A DNA stretch of 64,000 nt, from positions 1,054,001 to 1,118,000 of the forward strand of contig OZ244967.1 in the NCBI GenBank assembly GCA_965222695.1, in the 5' to 3' direction. A model generated the notes under the pieces. The model ran no database searches. It saw only the letters and a program-made list of their open reading frames with translations, and was not told the origin of the DNA. The DNA is from UBA7957 sp965222695 (GTDB lineage Bacteria > Pseudomonadota > Gammaproteobacteria > Granulosicoccales > Granulosicoccaceae). Position 1 is the stretch's first letter. Every line of letters starts with the position of its first letter. A program made the position numbers and the translations under genes. This document shows positions 23,647 through 33,000 of the stretch, piece after piece.

Positions 23647-24978
23647 ATGAAAATGAGTCGAGAAGGCAGTCTTGAGGCCCCCACACGCCATGCTATAGAT
23701 TGGCAAAATCCGGATTACTATAGCGAAGACAAACTCTATCAGGAATTGGAACGCGTTTTTGATATCTGCCACGGATGCCGGCGATGCGTCAGTCTGTGCA
23801 ACGCTTTTCCAACATTGTTCGATTTGGTCGATGAGTCTGAAACCATGGAAGTGGACGGCGTCGCCAAACAGGACTACGGAAAAGTGGTAGAGCATTGCTA
23901 TTTGTGCGATTTATGTTACCTGACCAAGTGTCCATACGTGCCTCCGCATGAATGGAATGTCGATTTTCCTCACCTTATGCTGCGGGCGAAGGCGGTGCAG
24001 TTCAAAAAGCAAAGACCGGGACTCCGGGATAACTTACTTTCTTCCACCGACCGGGTAGGGAGTTTTGCGGGTATCCCCATAGTGTCCAATCTCGTTAATA
24101 CTGTCAATAAAATACCCCTGGCGCGTAAGATTCTCGACAGTCAGCTCGGCATCGCCGCCGGTGCCGTTCTGCCGGAGTTTCACAGCAAAACATTCCGTAA
24201 ATCGGCGGCCGGCCACATAAGTAACAACACGGCGGAACCGGCAGGTGAAACCAACGGCAAGGTAGCCATTTTTGCCACATGTTACGGTAATCGCAACGCG
24301 CCCGGGATCAATCAGGACTTGCTCGCCGTTTTTGAACATAACGGTATTCAAACCCGTCTGGTCGATAAGGAAAAATGCTGCGGAATGCCAAAACTGGAAC
24401 TGGGTGATATCGAATCGGTAAAGCAGGCCAAAGAGTTCAATATACCGGTATTGGCAAAACTGGTTAAGGAAGGTTGGGATATTGTCGGCCCCATCCCGTC
24501 TTGTATTTTGATGTTCAAGCAGGAATTGCCGCTTATGTTTCCGGATGATCCGGACGTGGCGAAAGTGCAAGCTGCAATTTACGACCCCTTCGAATATTTA
24601 ATGCTGCGTAACAAGCACGGGAAATTAAAGACGGAATTCAAAAATCCACTGGGAAAGATCTCGTATCATGCTTCCTGCCATTTAAGAGTACAGAAAATCG
24701 GACTGAAAACGCGTGATCTTCTAAGCCTGATACCCGATACCAGTGTCGATACCATTGAACGATGCTCCGGGCACGACGGTACTTATGCTGTAAAAAGCGA
24801 GTATCACGAATTTTCGATGAAGATATGCCGCCCGGTGGTGAATCGAGTAAAAAAAGCCGAATCGGACCATTATTCCAGTGATTGCCCGATGGCGGGCCAG
24901 CATATCGGAAACGGTATGAGCGATGAATCACAGGCAGTGCACCCGATGAGCTTATTGCGCCAGGCATACGGTATTTAA
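23647..24978 (+). CDS. Heterodisulfide-reductase-related Fe-S oxidoreductase (CCG domain)
   Basis: 443 residues from the ATG at 23647; the longer frame overlaps rubrerythrin and is rejected. Two [4Fe-4S] ferredoxin motifs are visible: CHGCRRCVSLCNAFP (about residues 44-58) and CYLCDLCYLTKCPYVP (about residues 86-101). Two cysteine-rich CCG-type domains follow, the first with KCCGMPKLELGD, the second altered to HASCH...RCSGHDGTY. The layout is that of GlpC/HdrB-like electron carriers. In this context it may pass electrons to rubrerythrin. It is followed by the DUF3501 gene after 12 nt. Confidence 0.85.
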   Translation: MKMSREGSLEAPTRHAIDWQNPDYYSEDKLYQELERVFDICHGCRRCVSLCNAFPTLFDLVDESETMEVDGVAKQDYGKVVEHCYLCDLCYLTKCPYVPPHEWNVDFPHLMLRAKAVQFKKQRPGLRDNLLSSTDRVGSFAGIPIVSNLVNTVNKIPLARKILDSQLGIAAGAVLPEFHSKTFRKSAAGHISNNTAEPAGETNGKVAIFATCYGNRNAPGINQDLLAVFEHNGIQTRLVDKEKCCGMPKLELGDIESVKQAKEFNIPVLAKLVKEGWDIVGPIPSCILMFKQELPLMFPDDPDVAKVQAAIYDPFEYLMLRNKHGKLKTEFKNPLGKISYHASCHLRVQKIGLKTRDLLSLIPDTSVDTIERCSGHDGTYAVKSEYHEFSMKICRPVVNRVKKAESDHYSSDCPMAGQHIGNGMSDESQAVHPMSLLRQAYGI

Positions 24979-24990
24979 ACGGAGAATAAC

Positions 24991-25587
24991 ATGAATGCTT
25001 ACACTGCATTGCAACATGAAGATTTATACTCACTGGAAAAATATTCACAGGTGCGGAACGACTTCCGCAGACAGGTAATGGCCCATAAATCGAATCGGCG
25101 CCTGAGTCTGGGTGACCATGTGATGCTGTATTTCGAAGACCGCCTGACCATGCAGTATCAGATTCAGGAGATGTTAAGGGCGGAACGTATCTTTGAGTCG
25201 GACGGTATAAAGGAAGAGTTGGCGGCTTACAATCCACTGATACCCGACGGCAGCAATCTGAAGGCGACGATGATGATTCAATATGCCGATGTTCAAGAGC
25301 GGGTTAAGGCATTGGCCCGCCTGATCGGTATAGAAGATCGGGTCTGGTTGCGCGTTCAAGGCCATGATCCTGTATATCCTGTCTGCGATGAAGATCTGGA
25401 AAGGGATAATGAAGAGAAAACTTCAGCCGTGCATTTTCTGCGCTTTGAGTTCGATAGGGAAATGATCGCGGATCTCAAGGCCGGAAAATCACTCTCCGCC
25501 GGCGTGGAGCACCCCGAATACACCACGGCTGTCAATCCTGTTCCGGAGCAGATCACAAGGGCGCTGATAAAGGATTTCAAAGAGTAA
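24991..25587 (+). CDS. DUF3501 family protein
   Basis: 198 residues beginning MNAYTALQHEDLYSLEKYSQ, with HKSNRRLSLGDHVMLYFEDRLTMQYQIQEMLRAERIFE, characteristic of DUF3501. No signal peptide or known catalytic motif. The family commonly sits beside a rubrerythrin and a heterodisulfide-reductase-like Fe-S protein, exactly as here. It is 12 nt after the Fe-S gene, so cotranscribed; a peroxide-stress role is inferred. Confidence 0.85.
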   Translation: MNAYTALQHEDLYSLEKYSQVRNDFRRQVMAHKSNRRLSLGDHVMLYFEDRLTMQYQIQEMLRAERIFESDGIKEELAAYNPLIPDGSNLKATMMIQYADVQERVKALARLIGIEDRVWLRVQGHDPVYPVCDEDLERDNEEKTSAVHFLRFEFDREMIADLKAGKSLSAGVEHPEYTTAVNPVPEQITRALIKDFKE

Positions 25588-25646
25588 ACTGCGATAGTAC
25601 ACGAACACAGGCCCCGGGGATCTGGCTTTCGGTTGCAGAACGCGGT

Positions 25647-26075
25647 TTAGCCGTTTTTGATCCGGATGATAAGGTCAACACCTTCAAGGACCTGACCGTC
25701 CGGGAGCTTGGGAATATTGCTTATCTGTATGTCGGCCAGGGAAAGGTCTGTCAGTTCCCCTGTATCCACATTGTAAATATGGTGATGTTTACTGGTGTTG
25801 GAGTCGTAAAAAATTCGGCTTGGGTCTATCAGCACTTCCCTGATTAATCCCTTTTTCACAAACAAATTGAGAGTGTTGTAGACGGTAGCCTTAGAGACCA
25901 GAGGTGTAGCATGGTTAACTCCCGCCAGTACTTCTTCAGCAGAAATATGTTGTTTTCTCTGCAACATCAAGGCTGCGATATGCATCCGCTGCGGAGTAGG
26001 ATTGATATCATGCTTGGACAGTAAACTTCCGAGTTGTTCTGTGGAAAGCGCATCTGATTTACTTAAGCTGCTCAT
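25647..26075 (-). CDS. Irr/PerR-like Fur-family regulator
   Basis: 142 residues from the ATG complementary to 26073-26075. The winged helix contains NPTPQRMHIAALMLQRKQHISAEEVLAGVNHATPLVSKATVYNTLNLFVKKGLI, and the metal site is HHHIYNVDTGEL. The CxxC zinc pair of Fur is absent, and the pattern resembles Irr/PerR-type regulators that sense haem or peroxide. It is convergent with the DUF3501 gene and divergent from rimO. The palindrome over the rubrerythrin -10 is a plausible target. Confidence 0.82.
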   Translation of the reverse strand: MSSLSKSDALSTEQLGSLLSKHDINPTPQRMHIAALMLQRKQHISAEEVLAGVNHATPLVSKATVYNTLNLFVKKGLIREVLIDPSRIFYDSNTSKHHHIYNVDTGELTDLSLADIQISNIPKLPDGQVLEGVDLIIRIKNG

Positions 26076-26208
26076 AAAATTCAATTATACTCACTCGGTT
26101 TTACATGTCTAATTTTTGCCGGATCGAGTGTGAATCGGCTTGCAAATCAGAGTCCATTGCCAGGAAAATCCGTTCGCGGATCGAATTCATTCAACAAAAG
26201 GATCCTCT

Positions 26209-27549
26209 ATGAGCGCAAATGCTAAAGTAGGCTTTGTCAGCCTGGGCTGTCCCAAAGCATTGGTCGATTCCGAGCGAATACTGACGCAACTGAAAACCGA
26301 CGGGTATGATTTGGTTTCCTCCTATGAGGATGCGGGCATAGTTGTGGTCAACACCTGTGGATTTATCGATAGCGCGGTGGAAGAGTCCTTACAGGCGATA
26401 GGTGAAGCCCTGGATGAAAACGGCAAAGTTGTGGTCACCGGTTGCCTGGGCGCCGAAAGAGATAAAATCGTCGAAAAATATCCTCAGGTTCTCGCCGTTA
26501 CCGGGCCGCATGCCTATGAAGAAGTTGTTGGAGCGGTACACCGGCACTTACCTCAAGAACGCCCTCATGACCCGTTTGTAGATCTTGTACCGCCGCAGGG
26601 AATAAAACTGACGCCAAGACACTACGCTTATTTAAAAATCTCCGAAGGTTGTAACCACCGTTGTAGTTTTTGTATCATCCCTTCGCTGCGAGGTGATCTG
26701 GAAAGCCGCCCCGCCGGAGATGTCATGGATGAAGCGGAACGGCTCGTCAAAGCCGGTGTTCAGGAGTTATTGCTTGTTTCGCAAGACACCAGCGCTTACG
26801 GTGTGGATCTCAAATACCGTACCGGATTCTGGGGTGGCAGACCTGTAAAAACCAGAATGCTGGATCTTTGCCGGGCGCTTGGTACCCTTGGGGTATGGGT
26901 GAGATTGCACTATGTATACCCTTACCCCCATGTTGATCAGATCATCCCTTTGATGGCGGAGAAAAAGGTCCTGCCTTATCTGGATATTCCATTTCAACAC
27001 GCAAACCTGCGAATACTCAAAGCCATGAGGCGTCCGGCAGCAACAGAAAACACCCTCGACCGTATTCAACAATGGCGCTCACTGTGCCCGGACCTGACCC
27101 TTCGCAGCACGTTTATCGTGGGATTTCCGGGTGAAACAGAATCTGAGTTCGAGGAACTGCTGCAGTTTCTGGAACAGGCACAACTGGATCGGGTAGGTTG
27201 CTTTACTTACTCTGCGGTCGAGGGGGCGGCGGCAAATTCCCTGGCGGATCCTGTGCCCGAGGAAGTGAAACAAGAGCGTTGGGATCGTTTCATGCGACTA
27301 CAAACGGAAATCAGTCAGCGAAAGCTGGAGATGAAAATTGGAACGATTCAGGATGTCATTATTGATCAGATAGGGGATGAAGTGATCCTGGCCCGCAGTA
27401 TGGCGGATGCGCCGGAAATAGATGGTGTGGTGTATGTGGACAGAGGTGACATATCTGTATTAAATGTGGGAGATATTGTTCCGGTGAAAATAACAGCGTC
27501 CGCTGAGCATGATTTGTGGGGGAAGCTGGATACATCCCGGAACCCGTAA
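26209..27549 (+). CDS. rimO: Ribosomal protein S12 methylthiotransferase RimO
   Basis: 446 residues from MSANAKVGFVSLGCPKAL. The N-terminal MTTase domain holds the conserved cysteines in LGCPKALVDSE, NTCGFIDSA and TGCLGAE; the radical-SAM motif CxxxCxxC is GCNHRCSFCIIPSLRG (around residue 160); a C-terminal TRAM domain ends the protein. It methylthiolates Asp of ribosomal protein S12. The start is supported by AGGATCC-type spacing and the family N-terminus. Divergent from the Fur-family gene. Confidence 0.95.
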   Translation: MSANAKVGFVSLGCPKALVDSERILTQLKTDGYDLVSSYEDAGIVVVNTCGFIDSAVEESLQAIGEALDENGKVVVTGCLGAERDKIVEKYPQVLAVTGPHAYEEVVGAVHRHLPQERPHDPFVDLVPPQGIKLTPRHYAYLKISEGCNHRCSFCIIPSLRGDLESRPAGDVMDEAERLVKAGVQELLLVSQDTSAYGVDLKYRTGFWGGRPVKTRMLDLCRALGTLGVWVRLHYVYPYPHVDQIIPLMAEKKVLPYLDIPFQHANLRILKAMRRPAATENTLDRIQQWRSLCPDLTLRSTFIVGFPGETESEFEELLQFLEQAQLDRVGCFTYSAVEGAAANSLADPVPEEVKQERWDRFMRLQTEISQRKLEMKIGTIQDVIIDQIGDEVILARSMADAPEIDGVVYVDRGDISVLNVGDIVPVKITASAEHDLWGKLDTSRNP

Positions 27550-27610
27550 GGTGTTCTCGCACTTCCTCCCGGCAATACTGACCACCCGCCTGAACTCATT
27601 GAGAGATGCA

Positions 27611-28021
27611 CTATTGAAGAGAAATATCCCTTCTCGCCGTAGAAATCGACACCGTGAATCCCGCAATGACGTCCGCAAGTGTCAATACGGTCAGGGTTAA
27701 AAATGTCGAATTCCCGACTTCGGGAATGGCTATAAACTCAATTAAAAAAATCACAAACACCAGCATGGATAAACCATGGTCCACGATGGCGAAAACCGAC
27801 GCTCTGGTCGATTTCAGGATTTCTATATATAAAAATACTATTCCGGTGAGTATGAACACACTGCTGACCGTCAGTGCGATATGCGCATCGCTGGGAACAT
27901 CGAAATCGAATATCACTTTGTTCAGCGTAACCAGTGGGTCCGCGTTACCGCTAAAAATGATGATGTTAAATGCAATTAAAAGATAGGCAAACAAAGGTAT
28001 TGAAAATATCAGCTTCAACAT
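27611..28021 (-). CDS. Hypothetical membrane protein
   Basis: 136 residues with four hydrophobic segments, about residues 5-24, 45-65, 77-97 and 104-124. No family is recognised. Start MLKLIFSIPLFAYLLIAFN. It converges with rimO and lies 83 bp before the J-domain gene. Conserved polar residues cannot be judged without an alignment. Confidence 0.65.
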   Translation of the reverse strand: MLKLIFSIPLFAYLLIAFNIIIFSGNADPLVTLNKVIFDFDVPSDAHIALTVSSVFILTGIVFLYIEILKSTRASVFAIVDHGLSMLVFVIFLIEFIAIPEVGNSTFLTLTVLTLADVIAGFTVSISTARRDISLQ

Positions 28022-28104
28022 GGAATCTATTTTAGAGGCTCAATGACTACTGAAAGTATAGAGCCTTTTAAGGATTATTGATTGGCTGAGCCGGCTCTCG
28101 GATT

Positions 28105-28836
28105 TTATGCAACCGTTTGTAAGAGTATTTTTTTCGCTTCATTGATTTTTGCCGCCAGATAGTTACTGCCGCCTTTATCCGGATGAAGACGTGACATTAA
28201 CCGCCGGTGCGCTTCGATGATGTCTTTTTTGCTCGCACCGGGCTCTAAGCCCAATATTTCCCAGGCTTCTTCAGCCGTGGTTTCGGCGCTGGCCGTTTTC
28301 TCACCGCCGCTGTTGGGGGCGTCCTGCCATTCCGCCAAGCGCTCACGCTGAATATAGGATTCGAGAATCTGAACGGCCTGGGCATCCTTACCTTGACAGA
28401 AACGGTAAAAAATCTTTAATTCTTCGATCGAGAGTTCACTGAAGTGTTGCCCTGCGAAGGATCCCTCGGTGATTTTTCCATCGAGATGCCCGCTATCGTG
28501 ATCCAGCGTCATGACAAAGACACTGGTATTGACTCTGGATTTCTGGCCCTGAGCAGCACTTGGATTGATATACTGCCGGTAGATCCGCCTCAGATGCGGC
28601 CAGTGTCGGATAATCAAAGGGTAATAGCGCATCGCCGCCGTCATGAGTGCGCCAATGGCCGCGAAAATAATCGAAGCCCGGCCGGTCAGGGCCATAACGA
28701 TCAACACCAGTCCACCCGCGAACAAAGCCAGTTTGATACCTTGCTGTTTTGAAGGTTTTTGCAGGTTTTTCAGATACAGCTTATAAACGATGTATCCGAC
28801 TGCGATTAAAGCTAAAAGGAGTATGAAGCGAGACAC
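28105..28836 (-). CDS. Membrane-anchored J-domain protein
   Basis: 243 residues with two N-terminal membrane segments (about 4-20 and 36-60), a linker, and a C-terminal J-domain: WEILGLEPGASKKDIIEAHRRLMSRLHPDKGGSNYLAAKINEAKKIL with the essential HPD. The C-terminal placement resembles DjlA and TIM14. It would recruit DnaK to the inner membrane. It lies 32 nt downstream of the VWA-like gene on the same strand, so the two likely form an operon. Confidence 0.85.
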   Translation of the reverse strand: MSRFILLLALIAVGYIVYKLYLKNLQKPSKQQGIKLALFAGGLVLIVMALTGRASIIFAAIGALMTAAMRYYPLIIRHWPHLRRIYRQYINPSAAQGQKSRVNTSVFVMTLDHDSGHLDGKITEGSFAGQHFSELSIEELKIFYRFCQGKDAQAVQILESYIQRERLAEWQDAPNSGGEKTASAETTAEEAWEILGLEPGASKKDIIEAHRRLMSRLHPDKGGSNYLAAKINEAKKILLQTVA

Positions 28837-28868
28837 AGCTTTATCAGTATCCTTCTATCAAGCGGAGT

Positions 28869-29582
28869 TTAGTCACCGATCTGTTCAAGCAGCGATGCTG
28901 CACCTTTGCCGCGGTCTTGCGCAAGTTTATGTAACGCATCCCATCCGCCTGCCGCATAAGTAGCCACAGCATTGAGCAAATCCCCGAGTTGCTTTGCGCT
29001 ATTGGCGTCAAATCTGCAATGCGCGCCGCCACTGATTTTCGACATTCTGGAAAAGGCCTGGCTGGCGTAGGGGTCATGTCCTTCCTGAAAGATAAACATC
29101 GGCAGGCTGATAATTTTCAGGCGCCCGGCCAGTGAACAGAGTGTTTCCACATCTTCTTCGACACAATCCCCGACAAACACCAGCGCTTGCACGGGGCTGG
29201 CTTCCGATTCCCCAAGGGCATGCCGGATGATACGTTCGATTTGAGTGGTACCAGCCTGACAATAGACCGACTGCATCAGTTTCAACAGTGAAGAAGCATT
29301 ATTCACCCAATTGGAAGCGCGGCACTCGCCGTAACCGCGGTAGTAAACCAATTGGACATCAAGATTCCCGATTCCCCGGGTTTTGACGAACATATCGCCT
29401 TGCAGGCTTGCCGCACGGTCCCATGTCGGCTGTCTGCTGGCAGTTGCATCCATCGCAAAAATCAACTTGCCGCGTTGATCCTTGGGTTTGGCCAGAGGGG
29501 TGTTTTTTATCTGTTCAAGAAACTGATCAACTTCCTCATTGGATGAAATAGCCCGGTTTTCACGTTTTTGCAAATCACTCAC
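28869..29582 (-). CDS. VWA-like domain protein
   Basis: 237 residues. A von Willebrand A-like fold is suggested by KLIFAMDATASRQPTW (MIDAS-like DxTxS) and ALVFVGDCVEEDVETLCSLAGRL. The central region has RGIGNLDVQLVYYRGYGECRASNWVNN. No signal peptide, so cytoplasmic. It precedes the J-domain gene by 32 nt, a pairing common in proteobacteria; the complex it serves is unknown. Confidence 0.75.
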   Translation of the reverse strand: MSDLQKRENRAISSNEEVDQFLEQIKNTPLAKPKDQRGKLIFAMDATASRQPTWDRAASLQGDMFVKTRGIGNLDVQLVYYRGYGECRASNWVNNASSLLKLMQSVYCQAGTTQIERIIRHALGESEASPVQALVFVGDCVEEDVETLCSLAGRLKIISLPMFIFQEGHDPYASQAFSRMSKISGGAHCRFDANSAKQLGDLLNAVATYAAGGWDALHKLAQDRGKGAASLLEQIGD

Positions 29583-29709
29583 AGTTTATCCGTTTATTGC
29601 GCACTGCCAGTTCAAATATAAGGGGGGAAGGTTAGAGTTTCAATACTGTTAGCTGTGTTTGCCTGAAGCCTGGAATATACTATGGCTCGGCTAAATCCAG
29701 AGATGAAGC

Positions 29710-29907
29710 GTGCAGATCGAAGATTTCGAAAACCTGATGGTGGTCATTTTGGTACCGGGCCTGATCGGGTACATGTTGTTTATTATCTATAAGCTTGCTA
29801 AAGAATCGAATGCAGGAAAATTCGGTATGTTCGTGTTATTCGGTGTACTGGCTTTCGGCATGCTCGGATTTGCCGCCAAATATATTATCAAGGCTTTTTT
29901 TATATGA
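29710..29907 (+). CDS. DUF2788-like small membrane protein
   Basis: 65 residues from a GTG start, with two membrane segments (about 8-26 and 40-60) joined by KLAKESNAGKFG. The pattern AKxSxAGxFG and GxLGFxxK fits DUF2788. Function is unknown. It faces the metH gene, with a hairpin between the two stops. Confidence 0.7.
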   Translation: MQIEDFENLMVVILVPGLIGYMLFIIYKLAKESNAGKFGMFVLFGVLAFGMLGFAAKYIIKAFFI

Positions 29908-29984
29908 GAATATTCCACCCTATAACCGGTATCGACCCCCGCCCATAGCTTTACGCCTCTGCATTGAAACAGGGGTTAGCTCAA

Positions 29985-30002
29985 CCGGCCTCGTTCGGCC
30001 GG
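29985..30002. terminator. Short GC-rich hairpin between convergent genes
   Basis: CCGGCC (29985-29990) and GGCCGG (29997-30002) with a 6-nt loop between the DUF2788 gene and metH. No clear T-tract follows, so termination is likely only in part. Confidence 0.4.
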
Positions 30003-30014
30003 CAGCTCAACCCG

Positions 30015-33000
30015 TCAGGCATAGGCGAGAAACGTCGCCAGCCATTTTTCAGATTCCGCCGCTTCTTGCCCTTGACGTTCGGCGTAATCGTTTATCTGTT
30101 CCCGGTCCAGTTTACCGACGCCGAAATACCGCGCTTGAGGATGAGAGAAATACCAGCCGCTGACTGAGGCCGCAGGTGACATCGCCAGACTGTCTGTCAG
30201 TGTCATACCGGTATTATTTTCCACTTCCAACATCTGCCAGATTTGCAGTTTCTGACGATGATCCGGGTTTGCCGGATAACCCGGAGCGGGGCGTGTGCCG
30301 ACATAGCGCTCCTTGATCAAATCCTCTTTACTTAAGGATTCGTCTTCAGCGTAAGCCCAGACTTCCTTGCGCACATACTCGTGTAAATACTCGGCGAACG
30401 CCTCCGCCAAGCGGTCGGCCAATGCCTTGGCCATGATGCTGTGGTATATATCGTTAGCGGCGTCGTACTCAGCGACGATTTCGTCCAGCCCGATACCGCA
30501 GGTTACCGCGAAAGCGCCAATATAATCATTCACTCCTGACGTATTCGGCGCGATATAATCCGCCAGACAAAGGTTCGGCCGTTCATCTTTGAACCGGCTT
30601 TGTTGCCTTAAGTGATGTACAGTCTGCAAAACATGCTTGCGATCATCATCGGTATAAATCTCGATATCGTCCTGATTCACTGAATTTGCCGGAAACAAAC
30701 CGAATACACCCTTGGCCCGCAGACGGTTATCAGCAATCAGCTTTTCAAGCATGGCTTGTGCGTCGGAATATAACTCTCTCGCTTGTGCTCCCCGTTTTTC
30801 GTCATCAAGGATACGGGGGTATTTCCCCGCCAGTTCCCAGGTATGAAAAAAGGGAGTCCAGTCGATATAGTCAACTAGTTTTTGCAGCGGAAAATCGGGT
30901 AAAACCTGCACTCCGAGCGTAGCAGGTACTGCGGTGTGATACTCTCGCCATGGTGTTTTCAGTGCGTTCTCCCGCGCTTTATCGAGGCTGATCAGACGGC
31001 TTGCGATATCGCGCGAGGCGAATCTTTGCCGCTGATGGTCGTAGTCCTCTTTCAACTCCCCAAGAAATCCTTCCCGTAAATGATCACTGAAAAGCCGATT
31101 GACAACTCCGACACAACGGGACGCGTCGACCACATGGATCACCGGATTCTCATAGTGGGGATCAATTTTAACCGCAGTATGCATCTTTGAGGTGGTTGCG
31201 CCACCGATCAATAATGGTATGGTAAGCTTTTCCCGAGTCATTTCCCGCGCCATATGACTCATTTCTTCGAGCGACGGCGTAATCAATCCGGACAAGCCAA
31301 TGGCATCGACATTTTCCGATTTCGCCGTTTCTATAATCTGTTGGGCGGGAACCATAACGCCAAGATCGATCACATCGTAGCCGTTGCACTGTAATACAAC
31401 TCCAACAATATTTTTGCCTATATCATGCACATCCCCCTTAACCGTTGCCATTAAGATGGTCTTATTGCTTGAACTCGCCTGGGTCTTTTCCGCTTCCATG
31501 TACGGCAGCAGGGTTGCAACGGCTTTTTTCATTACCCGGGCCGATTTAACGACCTGGGGCAAAAACATTTTACCCTCTCCGAATAAATCGCCGACATGAT
31601 TCATGCCGTCCATCAGAGGGCCTTCAACAACTTCCAACGGCCGGGCCGCCTTTTGCCTTGCCTCTTCAGTGTCGTTCTCGATAAATTCGGTGATGCCTTT
31701 GGTCAGGGAATACTGCAATCGTTCCTCAACCGGCAGTTGCCGCCATTCTAAGTTGACAGTGTCGCGGGATTTACCGTCGCCCCGGTAGTCGTCTGCAATG
31801 GCAAGCAAGCGGTCGGTTGCATCCTCCCGACGGTTGAGTACGACATCTTCGACGGCATCGCGCAATTTGCGGGGAATCTCCTCATAAATGGCCAGTTGTC
31901 CCGCATTGACTATGCCCATGTCCATGCCGGCATGTATGGCGTGATAGAGAAACACCGCATGTATGGCTTCACGTACCGGATTGTTTCCGCGAAATGAAAA
32001 AGACACATTGGATACGCCGCCGCTGACCATGGCATGCGGCAGATTTTGTTTGATAAAGCGAGTGGCTTCTATAAAAGCAATGCCATAGGCATTATGTTCT
32101 TCGATACCGGTGGCCACCGCGAAGATGTTGGGGTCAAATATAATATCTTCCGGTGGAAATCCTATGTCCTGAGTCAATAACTTATAGGCTCTTTGACAGA
32201 TAGCGGTTTTCCGCTCCGTTGTATCGGCCTGGCCTTCTTCGTCGAATGCCATTACCACAACTGCAGCACCGTTCTTCAGTGCCAGCCTCGCGTGCCGGGA
32301 AAAAATCTCTTCCCCTTCTTTGAGGCTGATCGAATTGATAATTGCCTTGCCCTGAATGCATTTCAAACCGGCTTCGATCACATCCCAATCGGAAGAGTCA
32401 ATCATGACAGGGACTTTTGCAATATCCGGCTCAGTCGCAATCAGGTTTAAAAACCGCACCATCGCAGCCTTTGAATCCAGCAAGCCCTCATCCATATTAA
32501 TATCAACAATCTGTGCACCGTTTTCGACTTGCTGCCGGGCGACGCTGAGAGCGGTCTCATAGTCTTCCTGTTTGATCAGTTTCTTGAAGCGCGCAGAACC
32601 TGTAATATTGGTTCTTTCGCCAACATTGCAAAAAAGTGAGTCCGAGGCGATATTACAAGCCTCCAGACCGGATAAACGGCAGGCCGTGGCGATTTGCGGG
32701 ATTTTCCTGGGTGTTTTTCCCGCAACCGCGGAAGCGATGGAACGTATATGATCAGGTGTGGTTCCGCAACAGCCACCGACCATATTTAAATAATGTTGAT
32801 CTGCCCACTCTGCGATTTCCGCCGCCATTTGTTCCGGGGTTTCGTCATAACCACCGAATGCGTTCGGCAGGCCGGCATTGGGATGAGTGGACACGTAGGT
32901 ATCCGCAATCTGTGACAGTTCTTCGATATGCGGCCGCAATTCCTTCGGGCCCAATGCGCAATTGAGACCGATTGCCAGGGGCCTGGCATGCCTGACGGAG

